Notes: a model not told the origin generated them from the sequence alone. A stretch of 40,876 nt of DNA from JBKHYJ01 sp046565505 (GCA_046565505.1 JBKHYJ010000133.1:1-40876); one strand, 5' to 3'. Counted from the stretch's first letter, positions 1 through 8,031 are shown. Numbers and translations: made by a program.

Positions 1-119
1 CGTTCTGCCGGATAAGGAGCTACATATCGACGGCGCGGAAACAGGGGCACAGTCTGCTGATAGCATTGGAGCGGGTGCTTAGCGGTAAACCTCTCATTTT
101 CTCCCACTCCAAGTCCTGA
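1..119 (+). pseudogene. IS66-family transposase, C-terminal remnant (cut by window edge)
   Basis: An open frame enters from the left edge (codons from base 3) and ends at TGA 117-119. It encodes 38 residues beginning FCRIRSYISTARKQGHSLL and ending KPLIFSHSKS, the conserved C-terminal tail of IS66 TnpC transposases. The rest of the gene lies outside the window, so it cannot be told whether this copy is intact. The same 117-bp segment recurs in diverged form at 752-868, so two related IS66 copies lie in tandem. Just after both stop codons the short sequence AGTTACG is shared, consistent with common element ends. Transposase identity is well supported; its state is not known. Confidence 0.7.
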
Positions 120-131
120 ACAGTTACGGGA

Positions 132-868
132 ATGACTAACTACTCAGCTCAAAAGCTAAAAAATCATCCCACAAGCCTTAGGAAGCCAGCCCAAAAGCTA
201 CGATTTGCCAAAGCGATATTGCCTGAGTTCAGAGGGAAGGTGGCCCACGACGCGATGACGGCCTACGAGGGGTATTGTCCGTGCGAGCACGGCCCCCGCA
301 ACGCGCGCTCGTTTAGGGAGCTGGTCTACGTGGGGGAGGGGCGGCCGAAGCAGCAGGAGTGGGGCGGCGGGTTGATACAGCTACTGCTAGAGACAAAAGA
401 AGAGGCCGAGCAGGCGAAACGGGCGGGCCAAAAGCGGGTGAGCGAAGGCCGGCGGCGGGGATTCATAAACCAGTATGAGAAGCTGATCGGGCGAGCAATC
501 GAGATCAATGGGGAGCCGGAGGGTAAGCAAGAGGAGGAGGCGGGCGAGCAGGGGCAAAGGGTAAAAGCCAAGCCGAGAGGCCCGGCGGCAGGGTCGCTGA
601 GGAGGGTGGAAGAGAGAAGAGAAGAAGTGCTGAGGCTTATGACGGACCCGGAGGTGCCGTACGACAACAGCGCGGCGGGGCGGGGCCTGAGGATGATAAA
701 GTCGCAGCAGAAGGTCGGAGGATGTTTCCGAACGGCTGAAGGGGCGGGGGATTCTGCCGGATAAGGAGCTATCTATCGACGGCGCGGAAACAAGCGCATA
801 GTTTGCTTGCAGCACTTGAGCGTGCGCTGAGGGATAAACCCTTCATCTTCAGTGCCTCCCAGTCCTGA
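132..868 (+). pseudogene. Degenerate IS66-family transposase (5' truncated, frameshifted)
   Basis: The frame 132-764 matches the C-terminal half of IS66 transposases from about base 208: ILPEFRGKVAHD, then a degraded CxAHxxREL block (PRNARSFREL), then DNSAAGRGLRMIK and QKVGGCFRT. The family continues FCRIRSYLSTARKQ, and exactly this is found in another frame from base 752 to TGA 866-868, so a frameshift lies near 745-752. The N-terminal part of the DDE domain is absent, and residues 1-25 have no family match. The catalytic glutamate in the usual DNNxAERxLR block is glycine here. Truncation, frameshift and lost catalytic residues all mark a dead remnant. GC content is high and minus-strand frames over it are shadows. 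Confidence 0.75.
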
Positions 869-1100
869 ATAGTTACGCTATAATGTATCTGTTCATCTAT
901 GAAGCCGGTGACGGTGTCAAGCAGAAAAAAGATAGACTGCTCCTGATGTGCAAGAGCACTCGACAACCCCTGATAAATTAAAGAGCTTGAGAGCAGTTAC
1001 AATAGAAAATCTTGTGCGCTATTCCTCAAATTCGAGTCGCAGGTCGTGATGCGTTCAATCATCTATCCGGACACATAAGGTCCATGAGGTGGAATTCGCA

Positions 1101-1136
1101 CTCGCAGCAGCAGTAGTCAGCTACTGCTGCTGCGAG
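1101..1136. repeat. Perfect 16-bp hairpin at the transposase stop codon
   Basis: Bases 1101-1116 (ctcgcagcagcagtag) are the exact reverse complement of 1121-1136, with a 4-base loop (tcag). The TAG stop of the IS110 transposase (1121-1123) closes the stem, and the last codons (SQQQ) form one arm. No T-run follows on the minus strand, so this is not a standard intrinsic terminator. It may mark the IS110 end or protect the mRNA 3' end. Confidence 0.8.
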
Positions 1137-2215
1137 GCTGGTCGCTCAATCAGGTGGTCAGGCACTTCGGGCCTATGAACAGTACGAGCAGACCTAACTG
1201 CGACACCACGACGTAAGAACTCTTCGTAATCAATCCCATCACGCAGCATTATGTATGCGTGGATGAGTACATGGCGGGCTACCGCCACTTTGGCTCGCGC
1301 CCTGTCTCGGCGGTGCAATAGCCGGCGGTAGAGTTTGCGCAGACCATCGTCGTCGATGACAGCCTTGTTGCTGGCTTCCACCAGCAGGAATCTCAGCAGC
1401 CGTGACCCGGCCTTGCTGATGCTGCCTAATCGCTGTTTCTCCCCGCTTGAATACTCGCGCGGCTCTAGCCCCACATAGGCAGTCACCTTACGGCTGTTTG
1501 GGAATCTACTTACAGGGCAAAGCGTATGCACCGGGGCAAGGCCGGTAAGCAGGCCGACGCCAGGGTGTGTGCGAACCAGCCGCACGCGCTCATCGGAAGA
1601 GGCGGTCAACTCCAGGTCTTTCTCAACACGCTCAATTCGCTTGTTAAGCTCTGCAACCAGGTCCAGCCACTCCTCACGCTGCTGGGAGTGCGCTCGACTG
1701 AGCGATAACTCGTTGAGTCTTTGTTCACCCTTCTTGGTTCACAGCTTTGATCTGAGCGAGACGCCGCCGGCCAGGGCGATAGAGTGCACAGCATTATAGA
1801 CTTTGGCGCGGACCTGAACGAGTCGGTGACGGTATCGCAGTTGCCTGAGCACCTCAAGGCTCTGCTGAGAGAGCCTGTGGATGCGAGGGAACTCACTCTT
1901 CATGAGCAAGTCGAGCAGAAGCTCTGCATCTTTGCGATCAGTCTTCTGGCGGGAGCGAGCGCGGCGACGGATCTGGATGGCGTCGCCAACCCAGACCTGG
2001 TGACCAAGATCGTCTAGCATTGCTTCAAACCAATTACTATAACCGCTGGCTTCAAGGCCAACGATGACTTCGCCCTTGAACTGAGAGTAAAACATTCGCA
2101 CCTTGTCGAGAGAATGATGCGAGAGTTGAAGTTGGTGAATTTCGCCATCAGCGGTGTCAGACCACTTGATGAACTGTTGCCGGGCGTGAAAATCGACACC
2201 AAAATAAATAGGCAT
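1121..2215 (-). pseudogene. IS110-family transposase (DEDD), single nonsense mutation
   Basis: The start is ATG at 2215 (MPIYFGVDFHARQQ), with AAGGAG just upstream. The N-terminal RuvC-like DEDD domain is visible: D in FGVDFH, E in VGLEASG and D in DRKDAELL. The C-terminal transposase_20 domain is also complete, with THPGVGLLTGLAPV and the serine region RLGSISKAGSRLLR, ending at TAG 1121-1123. A single TGA at 1739-1741 interrupts an otherwise continuous frame of about 365 codons. Relatives carry tryptophan there (KLW followed by TKKGEQRL-like sequence), so TGG to TGA is the simplest explanation. Everything else looks intact, which suggests recent inactivation. Readthrough would be needed for a full-length product. 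A sequencing error is also possible. Confidence 0.85.
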
Positions 2216-2279
2216 GGTGACTCCTTCCTTGTTCTCAAGCTCGAAGCGAGTGTAAAGCTCGCGGCGAGGTGGAGTCACC
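2216..2279 (-). promoter_or_regulatory. Folded leader of the IS110 transposase, sequestering its RBS
   Basis: Read on the minus strand, GGTGACTCC (2279-2271 side pairing with 2216-2224) encloses three small potential hairpins: CTCG-CCG-CGAG, CTCG-CTT-CGAG and CTTG-AGAA-CAAG. The closing 3' arm GGAGTCACC abuts the ATG and contains part of the AAGGAG ribosome binding site. The outer stem is a perfect 9 bp. Two readings are possible: a translational block that protects the transposase from read-in transcription, or part of the non-coding RNA (bridge RNA) known from IS110 5' ends. The pairing is seen directly; the function is inferred. Confidence 0.6.
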
Positions 2280-2404
2280 TGCTTCATCACATCAGGTAGA
2301 AAGCCAAGAAATTTACATATCAAGGTTTAGAAGACTCGCTCAAGGAAGAATGTAGAGGCGCGATGCTATGAGCGGACAATCAGAGCCACGTCTCTTTGAC
2401 CCGC

Positions 2405-2688
2405 AGGCGGTCGCTCAGAGGTCAGGTCTTCAATAACACGTCAGGCGTGATGATAGACGTTGAGGGCAAATCGAGCGCCATCGAGCAATTCATCGCAGAG
2501 ATCAAGTCAAGCCCGCCCGAGCTTCGCTTGCGACGGGATGAATAACGATGCGGTCGGGCGTTTGCGGAGGGGAAAATACACGCAAGATAAGCCTTTCGCT
2601 CTCATGGCTTGTTCATCGACGCGATCAGGCAATATTGCGTCGTGTCTGCGGCCGAAGAAAAGCTGCTTTCATCACAGCGCCGCCCGAC
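2405..2688 (+). pseudogene. hypF: hypF relic: acylphosphatase and YrdC pieces, multiply frameshifted
   Basis: HypF makes the carbamoyl-derived cyano ligand of [NiFe]-hydrogenases. In frame 2 (2405-2545) the bases encode RGQVFNNTSGVMIDVEGKSS and continue AIEQFIAEIKSSPPELR, resembling the HypF N-terminal acylphosphatase domain. From about 2523 another frame gives ACDGMNNDAVGRLRRGKY then TQDKPFALM, the start of the YrdC-like domain. After about 2607 the frame returns to 2: DAIRQYCVVSAAEEKLL then SSQRRP, a continuation of the same YrdC region. The zinc-finger section and the whole Kae1-like carbamoyltransferase end are missing. At least two frameshifts and a large internal deletion make this non-functional. 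Confidence 0.65.
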
Positions 2689-2690
2689 CG

Positions 2691-2909
2691 CTGTACGTTG
2701 CCAATGAAGGGGAGCTGGTAGCGATAGTGGCGCCGGAAGCCGTCGACTCCATTCTTAAGCAAATGAAAGAGACGGCCAGCGGAGCCGATGCCTGCATCTT
2801 CGGCGAAGTGAAAGTCGAGCCGCGCGGGGTAGTAGCGATGGTCACAAGGTTCGGCGGCACTCGAATAGTTGACATGCTGGCCGGCGAGCAGTTACCTAGA
2901 ATCTGCTGA
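2691..2909 (+). pseudogene. hypE: hypE C-terminal relic fused to the hypF remnant
   Basis: The frame encodes about 72 residues, LYVANEGELVAIVAPEAV through FGGTRIVDMLAGEQLPRIC, ending at TGA 2907-2909. This matches the extreme C-terminus of HypE, the hydrogenase-maturation dehydratase that converts the thiocarbamate on its terminal cysteine to thiocyanate. The terminal PRIC motif, including the reactive cysteine, is preserved. The N-terminal three quarters of HypE are absent, and hypC and hypD, which often lie between hypF and hypE, are gone. The simplest history is deletion inside a hyp operon, leaving only its two ends. It converges on the carbamoyltransferase gene, with stop codons 7 bases apart. 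No hydrogenase gene is visible. Confidence 0.75.
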
Positions 2910-2916
2910 CTCGGAT

Positions 2917-4947
2917 TTACTCACAACTGGTCGGGTGAAGGATGACCGCGCGCCGGGCCCACAGGTCAATAAGCTCCCGCGTGAGCTTTCCAACCTCTTT
3001 GGGGTCGCTGATTCCAGCCTGATTGAGCAGGCTCGAAAATGAGCGGCTGCCATCGGCGCTGTGGAGAATATTGAACATCTCTTTTGACACTTTTATTTGT
3101 GGCGGCGCGAAGAACCGGCTCACAGTGTTTTGCAGCTCAAACACCGTCTCGCATCGGTCGGCTCCCGCTTGATGCTGCCTTTGCACGAGCATCCGCGAAC
3201 GCGGAAGGCTCACAACCAATCCGCCATAGGCGGGGTGATCAGGGGCGACCCCTCTCTTGCTGGCGACGTAGTTGCCGATCACAAGGTAATGCAAGCCTGT
3301 CGTCAGGTAACAGACGATGGCGTCTTCGGCAGTGTCCACTATCGGCTCGACATTGTTATTGAACGAGGTGTTAAGCAAGACCGGCACGCCCGTGCGCTTT
3401 TCAAATTCGCTGATCAATTCATAGTAGATCGGGTTCGCTCCCCTGGAGACTGAATGCAATCGTGCCGTGCCATCCAGGTGAGTTATAGCCTGAAGCATGC
3501 TCCTCGCTTCTTCTCTGACCTGTACGACGAAAATCATGAAAGGGAAGGCGAGCTGATTCTCCGGGACATCGAAGAATTCCTGCACCTTGTCTTCGAGCAC
3601 GGACGGGGCGAAAGGGCGGTACGATTCGCGCTTTTTTACCATCTGGTTTATCAAGGTCTTGTTTTCGGCAGGGCGCGGGTCGGCGAGAATGCTGCGGTTG
3701 CCGAGCGCCCTGGGGCCGAACTCTGAGCGACCCTGCACCCACCCCACGACATTGCCGTTAGCCAGGAGTTCGGCTGTCTTTTCGGCCACGCGGTCCTCCT
3801 TCTCAAATATAAGAAAATCACCCCAGGCTCGCAGGGCCTTTTCAATCGATGAGTCAGCGCCGACGTGCGTCCCGAAGTAAAGATGCTCGGCCTTGCGCGC
3901 TCGAAGCAATGACCGCTCCTGGCTCAGCACGGCGTATGCTGCTCCGAGTGCGCCGCCCGCGTCATGCGCTGCCGGTTGAACAAACACGTTCTTGAACATG
4001 CCCGAATAAAGCAGCTTCCCATTCATCGTACAGTTGTGGGCAACCCCCCCGGCCAGGCAAAGGTATTCATGCCTCGTGGCCTTCTTGTAATGGCTCACTA
4101 CGTGAAGCGCTATCCTTTCAAGCATCTGTTGAATCGCGGCGGCTATGTCCATGTGCGACTGAGTGAATGGCTCGCCCTTGCGCCTGGCGCGATCAACCAG
4201 GCCCGCGCGGTCGAAGTGGCTCACCCACTCCATGCGGTCGGCCAGAGAATAATTGCCGTCGGGCAATAGCTGGTAACATTTTTCGAGTATACTTGAATAG
4301 ACCGACGGGTCTCCATAGGGAGCCAGCCCCATGACCTTGTACTCGTCGAAGCGGTTGTACCCGATCAGCGTTATCAGCGCCGTGTAGAGGTTGCCAAGCG
4401 ATTGATTCATGGCGAATTCCTTCAGCTTTATCAGCTTCGGCCCTTCACCTGAAAATATCATCCCGGACCGCTTGTCCCCATCGCCGTCGAGCACGACCAC
4501 CAGCGCCTTGTCGTAGCCGGACGGCACGTAGGCGCTCCACCCATGCGCCAGGTGGTGGTTGCAGAAGCGCAGCTTGCTCGATATATCGACGCCGAACTCC
4601 CGCTCGAATAGCGAGGCGAAGAACTTCCTTCCATCCGGTGGCCTGTGCTCCTCCGCGTCATCGAGGAAGGCATTCTTTGCGTAGACGGTCGCGTTAGCGT
4701 GTTCCTCATGATTGGTAGCTATCAGATCTACGTCACCGAGCGTTAGGCCCTGGCAGCTCAGGCAGTGGCTTATGGACCTGACGGGAAAGCAGTTTGAATG
4801 TTTGATCCGGTCGAGCCTCTCTTCTTCGATGGCCGCCAGCACCTCTCCATCATTCAGGAGCACGGCGGCGCTGTCGTGCCTGCCAAACCCGAAGCGGCTC
4901 TCTTCGTCGATCCTTTTGTAGCTGCCATGTACTCCCAGTACTAACAT
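2917..4947 (-). CDS. NodU/CmcH-family O-carbamoyltransferase with extra C-terminal domain
   Basis: Enzymes of this family transfer a carbamoyl group from carbamoyl phosphate, via carbamoyl-AMP, to a hydroxyl of a natural product. The start ATG 4947 was chosen over an upstream in-frame start at 5028 because GGGAGGAG sits 6 bases before it and the protein then begins MLVLGVHGSYK, as the family does; this gives 676 residues. The N-terminal Kae1-like domain carries the metal-binding HHLAH (about residues 131-135) and DGDGD. The C-terminal catalytic domain has GRSEFGPRALGNRSILADPR (about 406-425) and RPFAPSVL. The last 110 residues are an addition to the usual 570-600-residue form. They include KEMFNILHSADGSRSFSSLL, which looks helical and may be a winged helix. 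It is the last gene of a minus-strand group with the exporter and the cupin protein. Confidence 0.88.
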   Translation of the reverse strand: MLVLGVHGSYKRIDEESRFGFGRHDSAAVLLNDGEVLAAIEEERLDRIKHSNCFPVRSISHCLSCQGLTLGDVDLIATNHEEHANATVYAKNAFLDDAEEHRPPDGRKFFASLFEREFGVDISSKLRFCNHHLAHGWSAYVPSGYDKALVVVLDGDGDKRSGMIFSGEGPKLIKLKEFAMNQSLGNLYTALITLIGYNRFDEYKVMGLAPYGDPSVYSSILEKCYQLLPDGNYSLADRMEWVSHFDRAGLVDRARRKGEPFTQSHMDIAAAIQQMLERIALHVVSHYKKATRHEYLCLAGGVAHNCTMNGKLLYSGMFKNVFVQPAAHDAGGALGAAYAVLSQERSLLRARKAEHLYFGTHVGADSSIEKALRAWGDFLIFEKEDRVAEKTAELLANGNVVGWVQGRSEFGPRALGNRSILADPRPAENKTLINQMVKKRESYRPFAPSVLEDKVQEFFDVPENQLAFPFMIFVVQVREEARSMLQAITHLDGTARLHSVSRGANPIYYELISEFEKRTGVPVLLNTSFNNNVEPIVDTAEDAIVCYLTTGLHYLVIGNYVASKRGVAPDHPAYGGLVVSLPRSRMLVQRQHQAGADRCETVFELQNTVSRFFAPPQIKVSKEMFNILHSADGSRSFSSLLNQAGISDPKEVGKLTRELIDLWARRAVILHPTSCE

Positions 4948-4953
4948 ATCGCT

Positions 4954-4961
4954 CTCCTCCC
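4954..4961 (-). promoter_or_regulatory. Ribosome binding site deciding the carbamoyltransferase start
   Basis: On the minus strand GGGAGGAG lies six bases before ATG 4947. The longer frame beginning at 5028 has no comparable site, and its extra 27 residues do not resemble the family. Confidence 0.75.
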
Positions 4962-5056
4962 GTTGAGCCTGAGCAGAGACGTGACGCGCGCCGCTGAAAG
5001 CTATTCGCCCGGCGGAGCAGACGACCAAGGGTTTCGTAATAAATCTTGCTTTTTAC

Positions 5057-6736
5057 TTAAACGGCTGATTTGATCGCTTCTGAAGATGCCCCCTGCTCGC
5101 AAGCCGCTCTGACCTCATCCGAGTCATCGCCGCCCGTATAGAGTTTCCCCTGCTCAAGCCTTATGATTCGGTCGGCAAGGTGAAAATACTTCTCGTCATG
5201 AGTTATGACCAGCACGGCCTTTCCCCTAGCTTTGAGGTCGGAGAGAAGCTGCAAATAGAATACGTCTTTGAAGGTCGAATCCTGGTTTGCGGCCCATTCA
5301 TCTAAGACGTAAAACGAGCGGTCTTCCAGGTAAGCCGCCAGCAGCGCCAACCTTCCTCGCTGGCCACTGGATAGGTTTAGACTTGAGAGCTTGCCGTTCT
5401 CTACCTTCACTTTATTGTCGAGTTGGAGTAAAGCGAGATACCTGCGCGCTCGCTCATCGAGGTCGCGCGCCTCAAGACCTATCAGCTTTTGGAACAGGTA
5501 AAAGTCCGAGAACAATGCCGTGAATTGCTGGCGATACATCTCGATATTGCTATCGTCTATTGTCAGCCCGTCCAGCTTTATCTCGCCGCGCTCAGGCGCG
5601 TAGAGGCCCGTAAGCAGCTTGGCGAAAGTAGTCTTCCCGCTTCCGTTCCCGCCTATTAGGAATACGACCTCTCCGCGCCGCAGAGTCAGGTCGAGAGGGC
5701 CGAGAGTAAAGCTGGTGTCGTCGGCTTCGCGACGGTAGCTGTGCGTCAGGTTAATCAGGTCCAGGCGGCGCCACGTCCGGGGCAGTTCACGGTCGTCCGC
5801 CTCGTCGTCGGCGGCAGACGCCAGCGATAATCCTACCGCTTCGATTTGCTGAAGCGCGATCCTGGCCCGCCCGTACACGGGGATGGCATTCATTATCCCG
5901 CCGACCGGCCCCATTATGTTGAGGATGATTAGAATCGATCCCGTCAGGACGGGGTTATTCGAGTCCCTCACGCCGGGAAACCCGAAAAGCAGCAGCCCCA
6001 GAAAGGCGTAGAATAATAACCTTCCCCATGCCTCGGCGGCTGTGTGGATGGTCTGCCCGGCGAGCACATGCCTGCGCGCGATGGACGCCGTTATCTCAAG
6101 ACCTTCCTTCATAAAAGCGCGGCGGCGGCGGCGGTGGAGCTTCAACTCTTTTATCCCCTCCGTCATCGCGCGGTAATCGCTCATCAACACGCTCTGGCTG
6201 TCGCGGGCGAGCTTGAATGACCTGAGCCCACGGTTGACCAGAACCCTGTAGACGAGCACCGCCGGCAGTATGAAGCCGACCATCGTCAAAAAGACTGTCG
6301 TTGAAAGCCAGACCAGGTAGATCAGGCTCACGCAGAGCGTGGCTATGTTGATGCATAAAGACGGCACCGTGAGAAGCGAGGTTGCCAGCGCCGGGATGTC
6401 TTCCGTAAGAGAGGCAAATAATCTGTTAGGGCCGATTTCTTCCAGGTGCCGGAGCGGCGAGGCCATTATCCTCCGGCTCAGGCTCGTGCGCAGGTCATAA
6501 ATCGTGTGCTGTACCATGTGCATCAACAGCAATTGCGACGCCGCGCCCGAGATTATGGCGGCCACAGCCAGGGCTGCGAAACTTAATGCCAGTCTCTCGC
6601 CGGAATGGCTTCCATGAAGCGTTGAATTGATTAAAGCGATCAATCCGGCGCTCGTCATGCCGGAGAGCAGGCCAGTTACGACAGCCAAAATCACGGTCTT
6701 CTTAGAAGTGCTTAGAAAGAATGTTAGCGGTCTCAT
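5057..6736 (-). CDS. Cyclic-peptide-type ABC exporter (fused membrane and ATPase domains)
   Basis: This is a half-transporter of 559 residues resembling the PvdE/SyrD group found beside NRPS genes. It presumably works as a homodimer exporting the cluster product or a precursor across the inner membrane. Residues 1-300 form a six-helix membrane domain; hydrophobic stretches are visible near 14-36, 50-72, 122-145, 148-166, 236-256 and 264-286. The ATPase domain (about 325-545) has Walker A GGNGSGKTT (362-370), signature LSSGQ (455-459), Walker B FYVLDE (475-480) and the switch histidine in ITHDE (511-515). The start at ATG 6736 fits the family N-terminus, but the ribosome site is weak; a GGGAGG lies about 18 bases upstream. 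The gene follows the cupin gene by 50 bases and precedes the carbamoyltransferase, suggesting co-transcription. Confidence 0.9.
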   Translation of the reverse strand: MRPLTFFLSTSKKTVILAVVTGLLSGMTSAGLIALINSTLHGSHSGERLALSFAALAVAAIISGAASQLLLMHMVQHTIYDLRTSLSRRIMASPLRHLEEIGPNRLFASLTEDIPALATSLLTVPSLCINIATLCVSLIYLVWLSTTVFLTMVGFILPAVLVYRVLVNRGLRSFKLARDSQSVLMSDYRAMTEGIKELKLHRRRRRAFMKEGLEITASIARRHVLAGQTIHTAAEAWGRLLFYAFLGLLLFGFPGVRDSNNPVLTGSILIILNIMGPVGGIMNAIPVYGRARIALQQIEAVGLSLASAADDEADDRELPRTWRRLDLINLTHSYRREADDTSFTLGPLDLTLRRGEVVFLIGGNGSGKTTFAKLLTGLYAPERGEIKLDGLTIDDSNIEMYRQQFTALFSDFYLFQKLIGLEARDLDERARRYLALLQLDNKVKVENGKLSSLNLSSGQRGRLALLAAYLEDRSFYVLDEWAANQDSTFKDVFYLQLLSDLKARGKAVLVITHDEKYFHLADRIIRLEQGKLYTGGDDSDEVRAACEQGASSEAIKSAV

Positions 6737-6786
6737 ATCCGTTAAGGATCAGTCCTCCCGGTTTTATTTTTCGGACGATTGATCGC

Positions 6787-7776
6787 TCACGAAGAATGAA
6801 GCTGCCTATCGCTTGCGAGCTTTCGGAACTGGCTTGCGACCGTGCCATAGACGCTGGCCAGCAACTCCGTCGCGGCGGGCAGCTTCCGGTAGCGCCAGAG
6901 CACGCGCAGGAAATGGCGCGTCGCGGGCTGCCGCAGGTCGCGATAAGGGCTGTTCCAGGTCACAGGGACCGTGATCCCGTACTCGCGAGGCCGCCCTTGA
7001 ACGGCGTGCCACCAGTTCACGGGCAGGAACAATCCGTCGCCCGGCTCGACGACGACGTGGTAGGGACGCACTTCGCGGTAGGCCGGAGCCTTCGCCACGT
7101 CAACGTCGTAGACTTTCCACTGCTCGGCGTGAATCGGCACGATCTGGCTCCACGACTGATGGGTCGGCGGCAAAAGCAGCACGTCTTTGGTGCCGAGGAC
7201 CTGGCACATCATCGCCTCGGTGCCAGGGTGGAAGTGCCAGTCCGAGTAGCTGTTCTTGTAAAACATTACCGCCCACCCTGAGTACAGGAAGCGCGGGAGT
7301 GGAGGGTCTGGCAGAAACGAGAACCGCGCGCCCGCTGCCGCCAGGTCTTCGCCGAGGCAACGCACAGAGGGGTCAGCCGGACGAAGCTCGACAAACAACA
7401 CGTCGTCGTCAGGGGTCCGCAGCCTCGGCAGCAGTTGCCGGACCTTCTCGGCGGCGAGCAATCTATCGCGCGTTGTCTTAGCGGCGATTGAGTCCTGCGA
7501 GCCGGGCCGCAGGCCGAACCCTTCGACTCTAGGGCTACAGCTCGCGCGGATTTCAACGTCGCCGATCTTCGACAGCACGTATTCAGGATCCACCCATCTG
7601 TGAAACGCAGGCCACTGCGCGACCGCTCGCTTGACGAGACACGGGCGGTTTTGGAGCACGTAGCGCCGCTGGAAAGTGCGAGCGTCGAGTCGTTCAGCCT
7701 CCTCGATGTCGACGGTCGGCGCTGAATCGTAGTTAGGCACTCGCGTCAGGTCCCAAGGGTATTGCGTCTTGTTCAT
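6787..7776 (-). CDS. Cupin_8/JmjC-like putative Fe(II)/2-oxoglutarate hydroxylase
   Basis: The protein has 329 residues and a C-terminal double-stranded beta-helix core. The segment YSDWHFHPGTEAMMCQVLGT (about 177-196) holds the first metal-ligand region, LLLPP follows, and GDGLFLPVNWWHAV (about 247-260) holds the distal histidine, as in FIH-like JmjC hydroxylases. The usual HxD appears here as HxH (H181, H183), followed by E187, so the metal triad is atypical. ATG 7776 was chosen because an excellent GGAGGTGAT lies 5 bases upstream; the in-frame GTG at 7782 is inside that site. Family members hydroxylate amino-acid side chains, so beta-hydroxylation of a residue of the peptide is a reasonable guess. 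A non-catalytic role cannot be excluded given the changed ligand. It opens the group that also contains the exporter and carbamoyltransferase. Confidence 0.8.
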   Translation of the reverse strand: MNKTQYPWDLTRVPNYDSAPTVDIEEAERLDARTFQRRYVLQNRPCLVKRAVAQWPAFHRWVDPEYVLSKIGDVEIRASCSPRVEGFGLRPGSQDSIAAKTTRDRLLAAEKVRQLLPRLRTPDDDVLFVELRPADPSVRCLGEDLAAAGARFSFLPDPPLPRFLYSGWAVMFYKNSYSDWHFHPGTEAMMCQVLGTKDVLLLPPTHQSWSQIVPIHAEQWKVYDVDVAKAPAYREVRPYHVVVEPGDGLFLPVNWWHAVQGRPREYGITVPVTWNSPYRDLRQPATRHFLRVLWRYRKLPAATELLASVYGTVASQFRKLASDRQLHSS

Positions 7777-7777
7777 T

Positions 7778-7786
7778 ATCACCTCC
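7778..7786 (-). promoter_or_regulatory. Strong Shine-Dalgarno site deciding the cupin-protein start
   Basis: GGAGGTGAT on the minus strand is fully complementary to the 16S rRNA tail. It ends one base before ATG 7776, leaving five bases between GGAGG and the ATG. It overlaps the alternative GTG start at 7782, ruling that codon out. Confidence 0.8.
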
Positions 7787-7842
7787 GCAGACCGGCCTTG
7801 AACGGTCCGTGACTTCTTCCAGCGCAGGCACAGGCTGGTTAC

Positions 7843-7868
7843 GACCTGCCGGCCGGCAATAAAAGGTC
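7843..7868. repeat. Nested palindrome in the divergent intergenic region
   Basis: GACCT and AGGTC enclose the 12-bp perfect palindrome TGCCGGCCGGCA (7847-7858). It sits in the 255-bp gap between the divergent cupin and glycosyltransferase genes, where both promoters must lie. It could be an operator or a small hairpin. No convincing -35/-10 pair was found in the gap. Confidence 0.4.
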
Positions 7869-8031
7869 ATTGCCAGAAAATTATCGTCGCTTCGCGGAGC
7901 AATAGTGTTGCGGCTGTAGAAACCTTCCGGCGACTGCGAACGAGCCGCGCAAGGTCTGGTTCGCTTACTTTTGGAGTGTTATTATTGCCCTGCAAAGGCA
8001 GAGAGAAGTATTCGAGGCGTACTTTTCAGCC

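Larger units (their letters stand above)
1101..2279 (-). mobile_element. IS110-family insertion sequence (minimum extent, boundaries not resolved)
   Basis: The extent covers the IS110 transposase pseudogene plus the two structured flanks that can be seen: a perfect 16-bp hairpin at the 3' end and a multi-branched inverted repeat in the leader. IS110 elements usually lack terminal inverted repeats, so the true ends cannot be set by eye. The element lies between IS66 remnants and a hypF/hypE relic. Any intact copy elsewhere in the genome would fix its ends. Confidence 0.6.

Noticed and set aside
769..966. Minus-strand 65-codon frame after the IS66 relic
   Set aside because: It overlaps the IS66 tail antisense, has no recognisable motif and no ribosome site.
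1101..1136. Rho-independent terminator
   Set aside because: The stem is perfect but no T-run follows on either strand.
1739..1741. TGA in the IS110 gene as a selenocysteine codon
   Set aside because: No SECIS-like context was seen and relatives have Trp, not Cys, at this position; a nonsense mutation is simpler.
4948..5028. Longer start for the distal carbamoyltransferase
   Set aside because: The extra 27 residues do not match the family, and the GGGAGGAG site favours ATG 4947.
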